DNA of 64,000 bases from Streptomyces olivaceoviridis (GTDB taxonomy: Bacteria; Actinomycetota; Actinomycetes; Streptomycetales; Streptomycetaceae). Shown one piece after another: positions 41,901-49,414 of this stretch (within the stretch, counting starts at the first letter, position 1; every line of letters starts with the position of its first letter). The notes beneath the pieces were generated by a model. That model did not search any database. It was given only the letters and a program-made list of their open reading frames with translations, and was not told the origin of the DNA. Made by a program: the position numbers and the translations under genes. The stretch is from the NCBI RefSeq assembly GCF_014650115.1, contig NZ_BMUI01000026.1:1-64000 (forward strand). The letters run 5' to 3'.

Positions 41901-42768
41901 GGCGGACGATGTCCTCGTAGGCCTGCCAGAACTCGAAGAAGTTCAGCGTCTCGGCCTTCTTGATGGCGGCCACGACGAGCTGGCGGTCACCGTTCGGCTT
42001 GACCAGGTCGATGGCCAGGCCGAGGTTGACGTGCGGCGGCTTGACGAGGGTCGGCTTGCCGTCCTTCTCGCCGAACGACCAGTTCATCGACGGCATGGCC
42101 TTGATGGCCTGCACCATCGCGAAGCCGATCAGGTGCGTGAAGGAGATCTTCCCGCCCCGGGCGCGCTTCAGGTGGTTGTTGATGACGATGCGGTTGTCGA
42201 ACAGCAGCTTCACCGGGACGGCGCGGACCGAGGTGGCGGTCGGCAGCTCCAGGGAGGCGTTCATGTTCTTGGCGACGGCGGCGGCCGGACCGCGCAGCGT
42301 GATCAGCTCCGGGCCTTCGGGGGCCTCGGCCGCGGCGGGCTTCGCCGGGGGCTGAGCGGGCGCCTGTGCGGGCTGCGCCGGCTTGGCCGGGGCGGGAGTC
42401 TTCGCCGCGGGGGCCGGGGCCGGAGCCGGGGCCTGAGCGGGGGCGGCGGCGGGCTTCACAGCCGCGGGGGCGGCCGGGGCGGCGGCGGCCTGGGGGGCCG
42501 GGGCCGCGGGCCGGGCCTGCGGGGCCGTGGTGGGGGTCTCTGCGGCCCCCGTGGCCGCAGTACCCGCCGGAGCCGGGGTGGCAGGAGCCCCCGGCTTGTA
42601 ATCGGCGAAGAAGTCCCACCAGGCACGGTCTACCGAATTCGGGTCCTGGAGGTACTGCTGATAGATCTCGTCGACGAGCCACTCGTTCGCACCGAACGCT
42701 GCGGCGGGGTTCTTCCCGGCTTGGTCGTCGGTGGAGATGCTCGAGTTACTGGGGGACTGTGGCGACAC
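38947..42768 (-). CDS. kgd: Multifunctional 2-oxoglutarate decarboxylase/dehydrogenase
   Basis: This encodes 1273 residues. An N-terminal peptide (EWLVDEIYQQYLQDPNSVDR) and an Ala/Pro linker (about 65-125) precede an E2-type acyltransferase domain (about 130-370, with DHRVIQGAASGEFLRQV) and then the thiamine-diphosphate E1 domain (about 400-1273). No lipoyl domain is present, as in actinobacterial Kgd/SucA. It performs 2-oxoglutarate decarboxylation in the TCA cycle and carboligation. The GTG at 42766-42768 is preferred to an ATG nine codons upstream. Confidence 0.95.
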   Translation of the reverse strand: MSPQSPSNSSISTDDQAGKNPAAAFGANEWLVDEIYQQYLQDPNSVDRAWWDFFADYKPGAPATPAPAGTAATGAAETPTTAPQARPAAPAPQAAAAPAAPAAVKPAAAPAQAPAPAPAPAAKTPAPAKPAQPAQAPAQPPAKPAAAEAPEGPELITLRGPAAAVAKNMNASLELPTATSVRAVPVKLLFDNRIVINNHLKRARGGKISFTHLIGFAMVQAIKAMPSMNWSFGEKDGKPTLVKPPHVNLGLAIDLVKPNGDRQLVVAAIKKAETLNFFEFWQAYEDIVRRARDGKLTMDDFTGVTVSLTNPGGLGTVHSVPRLMPGQSVIMGVGAMDYPAEFQGTSQDTLNKLGISKVMTLTSTYDHRVIQGAASGEFLRQVANLLLGENGFYDGIFEALRIPYEPVRWLKDIDASHDDDVTKAARVFELIHSYRVRGHVMADTDPLEYKQRKHPDLDITEHGLTLWDLERDFAVGGFAGKSMMKLRDILGVLRDSYCRTTGIEFMHIQDPKQRKWIQDRVERPHAKMEREEQLRILRRLNAAEAFETFLQTKYVGQKRFSLEGGESVIPLLDAVIDSAAESRLDEVVIGMAHRGRLNVLANIVGKSYAQIFREFEGNLDPKSMHGSGDVKYHLGAEGTFTGLDGEQIKVSLAANPSHLETVDPVIEGIARAKQDIINKGGTDFTVLPVALHGDAAFAGQGVVAETLNMSQLRGYRTGGTVHIVINNQVGFTAAPESSRSSMYATDVARMIEAPIFHVNGDDPEAVVRVARLAFEFRQAFNKDVVIDLICYRRRGHNESDNPAFTQPLMYDLIDKKRSVRKLYTESLIGRGDITLEEAEQALQDYQGQLEKVFTEVREAVTTQQATGPVSDPQAEFPVAVNTAISSEVVKRIAESQVNIPDSFHVHPRLLPQLQRRAAMVEDGTIDWGMGETLAVGSLLLEGTPVRLSGQDSQRGTFGQRHAVLIDRETGEEHTPLQYLAEEQARYNVYNSLLSEYAVMGFEYGYSLARPDALVMWEAQFGDFVNGAQTVVDEYISAAEQKWGQTSGVTLLLPHGYEGQGPDHSSARVERFLQLCAQNNMTVAMPTLPSNYFHLLRWQVHNPHHKPLVVFTPKSMLRLKAAASKTEEFTSGQFRPVIGDTTADPAAVRKVVFVAGKLYYDLEAERQKRGVTDTAIIRIERLYPLPGAEIQAEVNKYPNAEKYLWAQEEPANQGAWPFIALNLIDHLDLAVGADVPHGERLRRISRPHSSSPAVGSAKRHQAEQEQLVREVFEA

Positions 42769-42905
42769 GGCGGCAACCGCCCTCTTCCGCTTCACAAGGT
42801 GATGGACAGCGGGAATAAAGGCTACGCCTCCCGGGGCGGGAAGGTCAGGTCGAGCAAGGTCATCGTCGCGTAAGTCACATCAAGAATCTTGTTTCAGGGC
42901 TTGAA

Positions 42906-43103
42906 ATGGCGGGAAACAAGCGTGGTTCCGCAGAGGAACGGGCGTGGCGGCCCTGGGCCCTGCGCGTCTTCGTTCGACGGGTGCCCGGGCCAGCCCCGAT
43001 CACACGGGTCCAGCCGCGCGGACCGGCGGCGACCGACGTGGATCTTGTGGTTCCGCTCGGACTTTACGTCAACTTGGGGCGGAAGTCAGTCCCGGAAGAG
43101 TGA
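42906..43103 (+). CDS. Possible 65-residue basic protein
   Basis: An ATG with AGGG seven bases upstream opens a 65-codon frame (MAGNKRGSAEERAWRPWALR). Third-position GC is about 70 percent, lower than for proven genes here. Its end overlaps the histidine-kinase 3' end by 35 bp, in antisense. It lies in the 300-bp region upstream of kgd, which otherwise shows no gene. It may be non-coding. Confidence 0.3.
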   Translation: MAGNKRGSAEERAWRPWALRVFVRRVPGPAPITRVQPRGPAATDVDLVVPLGLYVNLGRKSVPEE

Positions 43104-44193
43104 CGATGATCCGGCAGCCCCGCTCGGATTCGGCCACACCGATCCGGCCGCCGTGCAGATCCACCGCCCACCGGGCGATCGCCAGGCCCAGCCCCGTACC
43201 GCCGTCACTGCCCGGACCGTGCGGCCGGGTCACCGCGCCGCGGTTGAACCGCTCGAACACCCGGTGCCACTCCGACCGGGGGATGCCGGGGCCCTCGTCC
43301 AGGACCTCCAGCTCCAGCGAGTCCGGCTGCGACCCGCGCCGCGCCCGTACGGTCACCCGGCCGTGCGGCGGGCTGTGCTTGACCGCGTTGTCGATCAGGT
43401 TCGCGACGACCTGGTGGATGCGCTCGGGGTCCGCGTGCGCGGTCAGCTCCGGCGGGGAGACGTCGAGGTGCAGGTGGACGTCCGTGCGCGTGTGGCTGCC
43501 GGAGCCGGTGGCCATGCCCGCGCGCGCGGAGGCGACCATGTTGGCCTCCTTCAGCACGCCGGACAGGTACGGCCACACCTCGAACCGCCGCAGCTTCAGC
43601 GGTACGACGCCGTTGTCGAGCCGGGACAGGTCGAGCAGGGTCTCCACCAGGCGGCCGAGCCGCTCGGTCTGCTTCAAGGCCGTCCGCATGGTCTCCGGGT
43701 CGGCCTCGGTGACCCCGTCGACGATGTTCTCCAGCACCGCGCGCAGCCCGGCGATCGGGGTGCGCAGCTCGTGCGAGACGTTCGCGACGAGCTCCTTGCG
43801 CTGGTTGTCCTGGGCCTCCAGCTCGTCGGCCATGACGTTGATCGTCTGGGCCAGGTCGCCGAGCTCGTCCCGGCGGTTCTCCCGCACCCGGCGGGTGTAG
43901 TCGCCCTCGGAGATGGAGCGGGCCACCGCGTTCATCTCGTCCAGCGGCATGGTGAGGGAGTGCGCCACGAACTGGGTGATCAGCAGGGTGGCGATCATCG
44001 AGAAGACCGTGATGAAGCGCAGCTCCGTCTTGGTGTGCACCGCCACGATCGACAGACCCGTGGTGATCAGCACGGAGATGACGACCAGCGCACCCAGCTT
44101 GGTCTTGATCGAGAACGGGCGCACGCCGCCCCAGGGGTTCTCGCCGACGGCCCCGGGGCTCCTCCGTGCGGCCTGGCGCCCGCCGCCGCTCAT
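43069..44193 (-). CDS. OmpR-class sensor histidine kinase
   Basis: This encodes 374 residues. Two membrane segments (about 33-52 and 58-78), with only a few residues outside, are followed by HAMP (82-130), the H box with phospho-acceptor H141 (ELVANVSHELRTPIAG), and the ATPase domain (N box NLIDNAVKHS, G1 DEGPGIP, G2 GGTGLGLAIARW). The short sensor suggests it detects membrane state or a partner. The ATG overlaps the response-regulator TGA (ATGA), so the two are coupled. Confidence 0.93.
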   Translation of the reverse strand: MSGGGRQAARRSPGAVGENPWGGVRPFSIKTKLGALVVISVLITTGLSIVAVHTKTELRFITVFSMIATLLITQFVAHSLTMPLDEMNAVARSISEGDYTRRVRENRRDELGDLAQTINVMADELEAQDNQRKELVANVSHELRTPIAGLRAVLENIVDGVTEADPETMRTALKQTERLGRLVETLLDLSRLDNGVVPLKLRRFEVWPYLSGVLKEANMVASARAGMATGSGSHTRTDVHLHLDVSPPELTAHADPERIHQVVANLIDNAVKHSPPHGRVTVRARRGSQPDSLELEVLDEGPGIPRSEWHRVFERFNRGAVTRPHGPGSDGGTGLGLAIARWAVDLHGGRIGVAESERGCRIIVTLPGLTSAPS

Positions 44194-44930
44194 GGGGTCG
44201 GCGTCTCCAGCGCGTAGCCCACACCGTGCACCGTGCGGATGCGCTCCGCACCGATCTTCCGCCGCAGCGCCTTGATGTGGCTGTCGACCGTGCGGGTGCC
44301 GGAGGCGTCCGCCCAGTCCCACACCTCGGCCAGCAGCTGCTCCCGGGAGAGCACCGCGCGCGGGGTGTTCGCCAGGCACACCAGCAGGTCGAACTCGGTG
44401 GGCGTCAGGTGGACGTCCTCGGACTTCACCCGCACCCGGCGCTGCGCGTGGTCGATCTCCAGCTCGCCGAGCCGCAGGATGCCGGAGCGCGGGGTGGTCG
44501 CGGCCAGCGCGGCCCGCTCCACCCGGCGCAGCAGCACGTGCACGCGTGCGGCCAGCTCCCGCATCGAGAACGGCTTGGTCATGTAGTCGTCGGCGCCCAC
44601 GCCGAGCCCGACCAGCATGTCCGTCTCGTCGTCCCGCGCGGTCAGCATGAGCACCGGCACCGGCCGCTGGGCCTGTACCCGCCGGCACACTTCGAGCCCG
44701 TCGAAGCCCGGCAGCATGATGTCGAGGATCAGCAGATCGGGCTGCCATGCCTCCGCGGTGTCGACCGCGGCCGGACCGTCGGCCGCCGTTTGCACGAGAA
44801 ATCCCTCGGCGCGCAGCCGGGCCGCGATGGCGTCGACGATCGTGGGGTCGTCCTCGACGACCAGCACCCGGCGCTGTGCGCCCGGGGTGGTCGTCGCCGC
44901 GCCGCTCTGGGAGGTGTGTGTCTGCTCCAT
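44190..44930 (-). CDS. OmpR/PhoB-family response regulator
   Basis: This encodes 246 residues. The receiver domain has VVEDD, phospho-acceptor D70 (LLILDIMLPG) and K in MTKPFS. The C-terminal winged helix is VHLTPTEFDLLVCLANTPRA..RTVDSHIKALRRKIG. It is upstream of and coupled to the histidine kinase. Two inverted repeats lie upstream. Confidence 0.95.
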   Translation of the reverse strand: MEQTHTSQSGAATTTPGAQRRVLVVEDDPTIVDAIAARLRAEGFLVQTAADGPAAVDTAEAWQPDLLILDIMLPGFDGLEVCRRVQAQRPVPVLMLTARDDETDMLVGLGVGADDYMTKPFSMRELAARVHVLLRRVERAALAATTPRSGILRLGELEIDHAQRRVRVKSEDVHLTPTEFDLLVCLANTPRAVLSREQLLAEVWDWADASGTRTVDSHIKALRRKIGAERIRTVHGVGYALETPTP

Positions 44931-44985
44931 CGCCCGCCCCTGTTGTTGCTTTCCGGAATCAGTGGGGTGATCCCATGTCTGCGTT

Positions 44986-45008
44986 TGACGCTTGAATGAT
45001 CGGCGTCA
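44986..45008 (-). promoter_or_regulatory. Inverted repeat upstream of the two-component pair
   Basis: TGACGC-N11-GCGTCA lies about 55-80 bp before the response-regulator start, in the 112-bp gap after the spermidine-synthase-like gene. An imperfect GGAATCA..TGATCCC lies nearer the start. Autoregulation is possible. Confidence 0.35.
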
Positions 45009-45042
45009 GGGCAGCACATTACGGTGACCGGCCGTGCTGTCG

Positions 45043-45720
45043 CTATCCAGGTCGGACGGCGAGGTGGACGGCGTCCGGAACGCCCCGGGCAACCGGCACC
45101 TCTTCGGTACGCACCTGTTGGAACCCGGCATTCCGCAAGCTTCCTTCAAATTCCGGAGAGGGCTCGGCCGACCACACCGCGAGCACCCCGCCAGGTCTCA
45201 ACACCCGTACGCAGGCGGCGAGTCCGGCCGGTGAGTAGAGGCTGTCGTTGTCCTCGGTGACGGTCCAGCCGGGCCCGTTGTCGATGTCGAGACACAGCGC
45301 GTCGAACGTGTCCGATGTCTCATTGACGTACCGCACGAGATCCGCTTCGACGATCGCGGTGCGCGGATCGGCGAGCGCGGCGGCGGACAGCTCGGCCAGC
45401 GGTCCGTCCCGGTGCCAGTCGATGACGGCGGGTTCCCGCTCGACCACGGTGATCCGCCCCCACCACGGGTCGGCGGCGGCATGCGCCAGCGAGAAGCCCA
45501 CGCCCAGCCCGCCGATCAGCACCTCCGGCGCGGGCCGCCCGTCCAGCGCGGCGCGGGCCGCGTCGATGAGCAGCCGTTCCGAGCGGCCGTCGGAGGTGTC
45601 CATCAGGAAGCAGCCGTTGGCGATGATCTGAAGCAGCGCACCGTGTCTGCGCAGCACCACCTCGCCGTACGGGCCGTCGCGTCGGTCCAGGACCACGGGA
45701 GTGTCGTACACGGCAGTCAT
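45043..45720 (-). CDS. Spermidine synthase-like (spermine/PABMT fold) protein
   Basis: This encodes 225 residues. The Rossmann region VLIGGLGVGFSLAHAAA is followed by ITVVEREPAVIDWH and the acidic LDIDNGPGWTV, as in aminopropyltransferase-like proteins. The amine-binding residues of true spermidine synthase are not all present, so the substrate is open. The ATG at 45718-45720 has an AGGA site. It lies upstream of the two-component genes on the same strand. Confidence 0.8.
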   Translation of the reverse strand: MTAVYDTPVVLDRRDGPYGEVVLRRHGALLQIIANGCFLMDTSDGRSERLLIDAARAALDGRPAPEVLIGGLGVGFSLAHAAADPWWGRITVVEREPAVIDWHRDGPLAELSAAALADPRTAIVEADLVRYVNETSDTFDALCLDIDNGPGWTVTEDNDSLYSPAGLAACVRVLRPGGVLAVWSAEPSPEFEGSLRNAGFQQVRTEEVPVARGVPDAVHLAVRPG

Positions 45721-45914
45721 GACCCCATCCTGCTTGAACGGAGCCTGGCGTTCACGGGAATTGCGCATGACGCCCACGGACGGGTGGTCCGCACCGGGGC
45801 CGGACGTGGCCGGCGGGTGAGATGTCGCCGTGAATCCGCTGCCGGGTGGCGTCGGTCATAGACAGCGGCGTGCCGAGCACGAAGGGTGGGGCGCGACGGA
45901 AGGAGCGCCTCACC

Positions 45915-46835
45915 GTGGAACGGAGCACGACGGGCCCCACGCCGGACGCGTGCCCGCCCGCGCCGGGCACGCCTCTTCCCGACGGCGCCGGCGCCGTCTC
46001 GGCCCCGGCCCTCGCGGGCCTGCTGGACGGCATGCCCCGCCAGCGCGCCGCCACCCCCGGGGCGGCCCCCGCCACCGCGGACCCCACCTGGCCCCCGCAC
46101 CGGCCGCTGCCCCGCCCGTGGCGCCTGCTGCCGACCCCCGTCGGCACCCCGTTCACCTTCGCCTACGCGGCCGTCCTGGCCGTCACCTCCCTGATCGCGG
46201 CCCACGCCGACCCCGGCCTGGTGCACACGCTCCACCAGGGCTCCAGTACCGACGTGGCCCACCTGGTGCGCACGCCCGTGCTGGTGCTGCTGGCGAGCGC
46301 GCTGTGGGTCGCGGGCGGGATCCTCTCGCCGTACACGGTCGCGTTCCTGCTGGTGCTCACGGTGTTGGAGCGGCGGATAGGCGGAGCGCGGGCCGCCTGT
46401 GTCTTCCTGGCCGGCCATGTCCTGGCCACCCTCGCCACCGAGGTCCCGGTGGGCCTCGCCGTCCTGCTGGGCCACCTGCCCGACACCTCGCTGCACCGCC
46501 TCGACTACGGCATCAGCTTCGGGGTGGCCACGAGTACCGGCGCCCTGACGGGCCTCCTGCGCCCCTGGCTGCGCTGGCCGTTGCTGGCCCTGGCGGCCGG
46601 CGGGCTGCTGAGCGACCTGCTGACCTACGCCGACCCGCTGACGAACTGGGGCCACGTCATCGCCTTGGCGATCGGTGTGGCGGCCTGGCCCCTGGTCCGG
46701 CGGTGGCACCGGCCGGCCCAGGGCGCGGGGAACCGCGCGAGCATCCCAACGCACCCGCACCCACGCACGTTTGCGCAGCTCATCCCCCTGGTCGCACGTG
46801 ATCGCTCAGAGCGAACAGCGGCCCGGGAACAATAG
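45915..46835 (+). CDS. Rhomboid-like integral membrane protein
   Basis: This encodes 306 residues with about six membrane segments (FAYAAVLAVTSLIAAHA, VLVLLASALWVAGGILS, CVFLAGHVLATLATEVPVGL, GVATSTGALTGLL, LALAAGGLLSDLLTY, VIALAIGVAAWPL). The arrangement LAGHVLATL and NWGHVIAL resembles rhomboids, but the catalytic G-x-S-x is replaced (GVATSTG), so proteolysis is doubtful. GTG at 45915 with AAGGAG is chosen; an upstream GTG at 45846 is also in frame. It is divergent from the spermidine-synthase-like gene. Confidence 0.75.
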   Translation: MERSTTGPTPDACPPAPGTPLPDGAGAVSAPALAGLLDGMPRQRAATPGAAPATADPTWPPHRPLPRPWRLLPTPVGTPFTFAYAAVLAVTSLIAAHADPGLVHTLHQGSSTDVAHLVRTPVLVLLASALWVAGGILSPYTVAFLLVLTVLERRIGGARAACVFLAGHVLATLATEVPVGLAVLLGHLPDTSLHRLDYGISFGVATSTGALTGLLRPWLRWPLLALAAGGLLSDLLTYADPLTNWGHVIALAIGVAAWPLVRRWHRPAQGAGNRASIPTHPHPRTFAQLIPLVARDRSERTAAREQ

Positions 46836-46848
46836 GCCCCGCCAGAAC

Positions 46849-46869
46849 ATTGAGTCGGCATAGCTCAAG
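46849..46869 (+). promoter_or_regulatory. HAIR operator (HspR site) before lon
   Basis: ATTGAGT-N7-GCTCAAG differs from the HAIR consensus CTTGAGT-N7-ACTCAAG only at the outermost left base and the first right base. It lies 22 bp before the lon start. In S. coelicolor lon belongs to the HspR heat-shock regulon. Confidence 0.85.
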
Positions 46870-46890
46870 TTGACTGCCGAAGGGGAGATC

Positions 46891-49311
46891 ATGGCTGCTG
46901 AGTCACCGGCGTTCACGCTGAACCTGCCCGTGCTGCCGCTCGACGACGAGGTCGTGCTGCCCGGCATGGTGGTCCCGCTGGACCTGAGCGACGCCGAGGT
47001 GCGGGCCGCGGTGGAGGCCGCTCAGGCCGCCGCCCGCTCCGAACCCGGAAAGCCCAAGGTGCTGCTGGTGCCGCGCATCGACGGCACGTACGCCAAGACC
47101 GGCGTCCTCGGCACGGTGGAACAGGTCGGCCGGCTCGCCGACGGTGACCCGGGGGCCCTGGTCCGCGGTCGCAGCCGCGTCCGCATCGGCGCCGGCACCA
47201 CCGGCCCCGGCGCCGCGCTCTGGGTCGAGGGAGCCCGTGTCGAGGAGACCGTTCCCGAGCCGCTGCCGGGCCAGGTCACGGAACTGGTCAAGGAGTACAA
47301 GGCACTCGCCACCACCTGGCTGAAGAAGCGCGGTGCCTGGCAGGTCGTGGACCGCGTCCAGGCCATCGAGGACGTGTCGGCGCTGGCCGACAACTCCGGC
47401 TACTCGCCGTTCCTGACGACCGAACAGAAGGTCGAACTGCTGGAGACCGCCGACCCGGTGGTCCGGCTCAAGCTCGCCACGCAGCAGCTGCGCGACCACC
47501 TCGCGGAGCAGGACGTGGCCGAGACCATCGCCAAGGACGTCCAGGAGGGCGTCGACAAGCAGCAGCGCGAGTTCCTGCTGCGCCGTCAGCTGGAGGCCGT
47601 CCGCAAGGAACTGCGCGAGCTCAACGGCGAGAAGGAGGGCGAGGAGTCCGACGACTACCGCGCCCGCGTCGAGGCCGCCGACCTGCCGGAGAAGGTCCGC
47701 GAGGCCGCCCTCAAGGAGGTCGACAAGCTGGAGCGCGCCTCCGACCAGTCGCCCGAGGGCTCCTGGATCCGCACCTGGCTGGACACCGTCCTGGAGATGC
47801 CGTGGAACGAGCGGACCGAGGACGCGTACGACATCCAGGGCGCGAAGGCCGTGCTCGACGCCGAGCACGCGGGCCTGGACGACGTGAAGGAACGCATCAC
47901 CGAGTACCTGGCCGTGCGCAAGCGGCGCGGCGACCGGGGCCTGGGCGTCATCGGCGGGCGGCGCGGCGGTGCCGTGCTCGCGCTCGTCGGCCCGCCCGGT
48001 GTCGGCAAGACCTCGCTGGGCGAGTCCGTCGCGCACGCCATGGGCCGCAAGTTCGTCCGCGTCGCCCTCGGCGGCGTCCGTGACGAGGCCGAGATCCGCG
48101 GTCACCGCCGTACGTACGTCGGCGCGCTGCCCGGCCGGATCGTGCGCGCCGTCAAGGAGGCCGGGTCCATGAACCCGGTGGTCCTGCTGGACGAGATCGA
48201 CAAGGTGGGCTCCGACTTCCGGGGAGACCCGGCCGCCGCCCTCCTCGAAGTGCTCGACCCGGCGCAGAACCACACCTTCCGGGACCACTACCTGGAGGTC
48301 GAGCTGGACCTGTCGGACGTGGTCTTCCTCGCCACCGCCAACGTCCTGGAGGCCATCCCGGAGGCGCTCGCCGACCGTATGGAGATCGTCCGCCTGGACG
48401 GCTACACCGAGGACGAGAAGGTCGTCATCGCCCGGGACCACCTGCTCCCGCGCCAGCTGGAGCGGGCCGGTCTGGACAAGGCCGAGGTCACGCTGGACGA
48501 GAGCGCGCTGCGCAAGCTCGCCGGCGAGTACACCCGCGAGGCGGGTGTGCGGACCCTGGAGCGGTCCATCGCACGGCTGCTGCGGAAGATCGCGGCCCAG
48601 CACGAACTGGGCGAGCGCGAGCTGCCGTTCACCGTCACCGACGGTGATCTGCGCGGGCTCATCGGCCGGCCGCACCACGTGCCCGAGTCCGCCCAGGACC
48701 CGGCCGAGCGCCGTACGGCCGTCCCCGGTGTGGCGACCGGCCTCGCGGTCACCGGCGCCGGCGGCGACGTGCTCTTCGTGGAGGCGTCCCTGGCCGACCC
48801 GGAGACGGGCGGGGCGGGGCTGACCCTGACCGGCCAGCTGGGCGACGTGATGAAGGAGTCGGCGCAGATCGCGCTGAGCTTCCTGCGCAGCCACGGCGCG
48901 GAGCTGGAGCTGCCGGTGGCCGACCTGAAGGACCGGGGCGTGCACATCCACTTCCCGGCGGGCGCGGTGCCGAAGGACGGTCCGAGCGCGGGCATCACGA
49001 TGACCACGGCCCTCGCCTCGCTGCTCTCCGGCCGCCTGGTCCGCACGGACGTCGCCATGACCGGCGAGGTCTCGCTGACCGGCCGGGTGCTGCCCATCGG
49101 CGGCGTGAAGCAGAAGCTGCTCGCCGCCCAGCGCGCCGGGGTGACCACCGTCATCATCCCCAAGCGCAACGAGCCCGACCTGGACGACGTCCCGGCCGAG
49201 GTGCTGGACAAGCTCGACGTCCACGCCGTGACCGACGTCCGGCAGGTCCTGGAGCTGGCGCTCGCGCCCGCCACGAGCGACGCGGCGCCGGAGGTTCCGG
49301 TGGCGGCGTGA
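46891..49311 (+). CDS. lon: ATP-dependent protease Lon
   Basis: This encodes 806 residues, the usual length. The LON substrate domain covers about 1-200, a coiled coil about 200-300, and the AAA+ module has Walker A GPPGVGKTSL (near 367). The C-terminal protease has catalytic Ser in KDGPSAGITMTTAL (near 698) and Lys about 43 residues later. It degrades misfolded and regulatory proteins. The ATG at 46891 has GGGGAG. The HAIR element upstream indicates repression by HspR and induction by heat. Confidence 0.95.
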   Translation: MAAESPAFTLNLPVLPLDDEVVLPGMVVPLDLSDAEVRAAVEAAQAAARSEPGKPKVLLVPRIDGTYAKTGVLGTVEQVGRLADGDPGALVRGRSRVRIGAGTTGPGAALWVEGARVEETVPEPLPGQVTELVKEYKALATTWLKKRGAWQVVDRVQAIEDVSALADNSGYSPFLTTEQKVELLETADPVVRLKLATQQLRDHLAEQDVAETIAKDVQEGVDKQQREFLLRRQLEAVRKELRELNGEKEGEESDDYRARVEAADLPEKVREAALKEVDKLERASDQSPEGSWIRTWLDTVLEMPWNERTEDAYDIQGAKAVLDAEHAGLDDVKERITEYLAVRKRRGDRGLGVIGGRRGGAVLALVGPPGVGKTSLGESVAHAMGRKFVRVALGGVRDEAEIRGHRRTYVGALPGRIVRAVKEAGSMNPVVLLDEIDKVGSDFRGDPAAALLEVLDPAQNHTFRDHYLEVELDLSDVVFLATANVLEAIPEALADRMEIVRLDGYTEDEKVVIARDHLLPRQLERAGLDKAEVTLDESALRKLAGEYTREAGVRTLERSIARLLRKIAAQHELGERELPFTVTDGDLRGLIGRPHHVPESAQDPAERRTAVPGVATGLAVTGAGGDVLFVEASLADPETGGAGLTLTGQLGDVMKESAQIALSFLRSHGAELELPVADLKDRGVHIHFPAGAVPKDGPSAGITMTTALASLLSGRLVRTDVAMTGEVSLTGRVLPIGGVKQKLLAAQRAGVTTVIIPKRNEPDLDDVPAEVLDKLDVHAVTDVRQVLELALAPATSDAAPEVPVAA

Positions 49312-49330
49312 CGGACGCTGCCGGTTGAGG

Positions 49331-49366
49331 GAAGGCCCGGGTTCCGTGAGGGAGGCCCGGGCCTTC
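49331..49366 (+). terminator. Hairpin terminator after lon
   Basis: GAAGGCCCGGG pairs with CCCGGGCCTTC around a 14-base loop, 20 bp after the lon stop and before the convergent phosphatase. Confidence 0.8.
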
Positions 49367-49414
49367 GCCCTGCGGTGAGCGCGGGGCGGCGGGGCAGTAC
49401 GGGCACCCCGCGTG

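Noticed and set aside
38992..42873. A 1293-codon open frame antisense to kgd
   Set aside because: It is a shadow of kgd: the translation is Arg/Gly/Val/Asp-rich without domains, and kgd on the other strand has clear E2 and E1 motifs.
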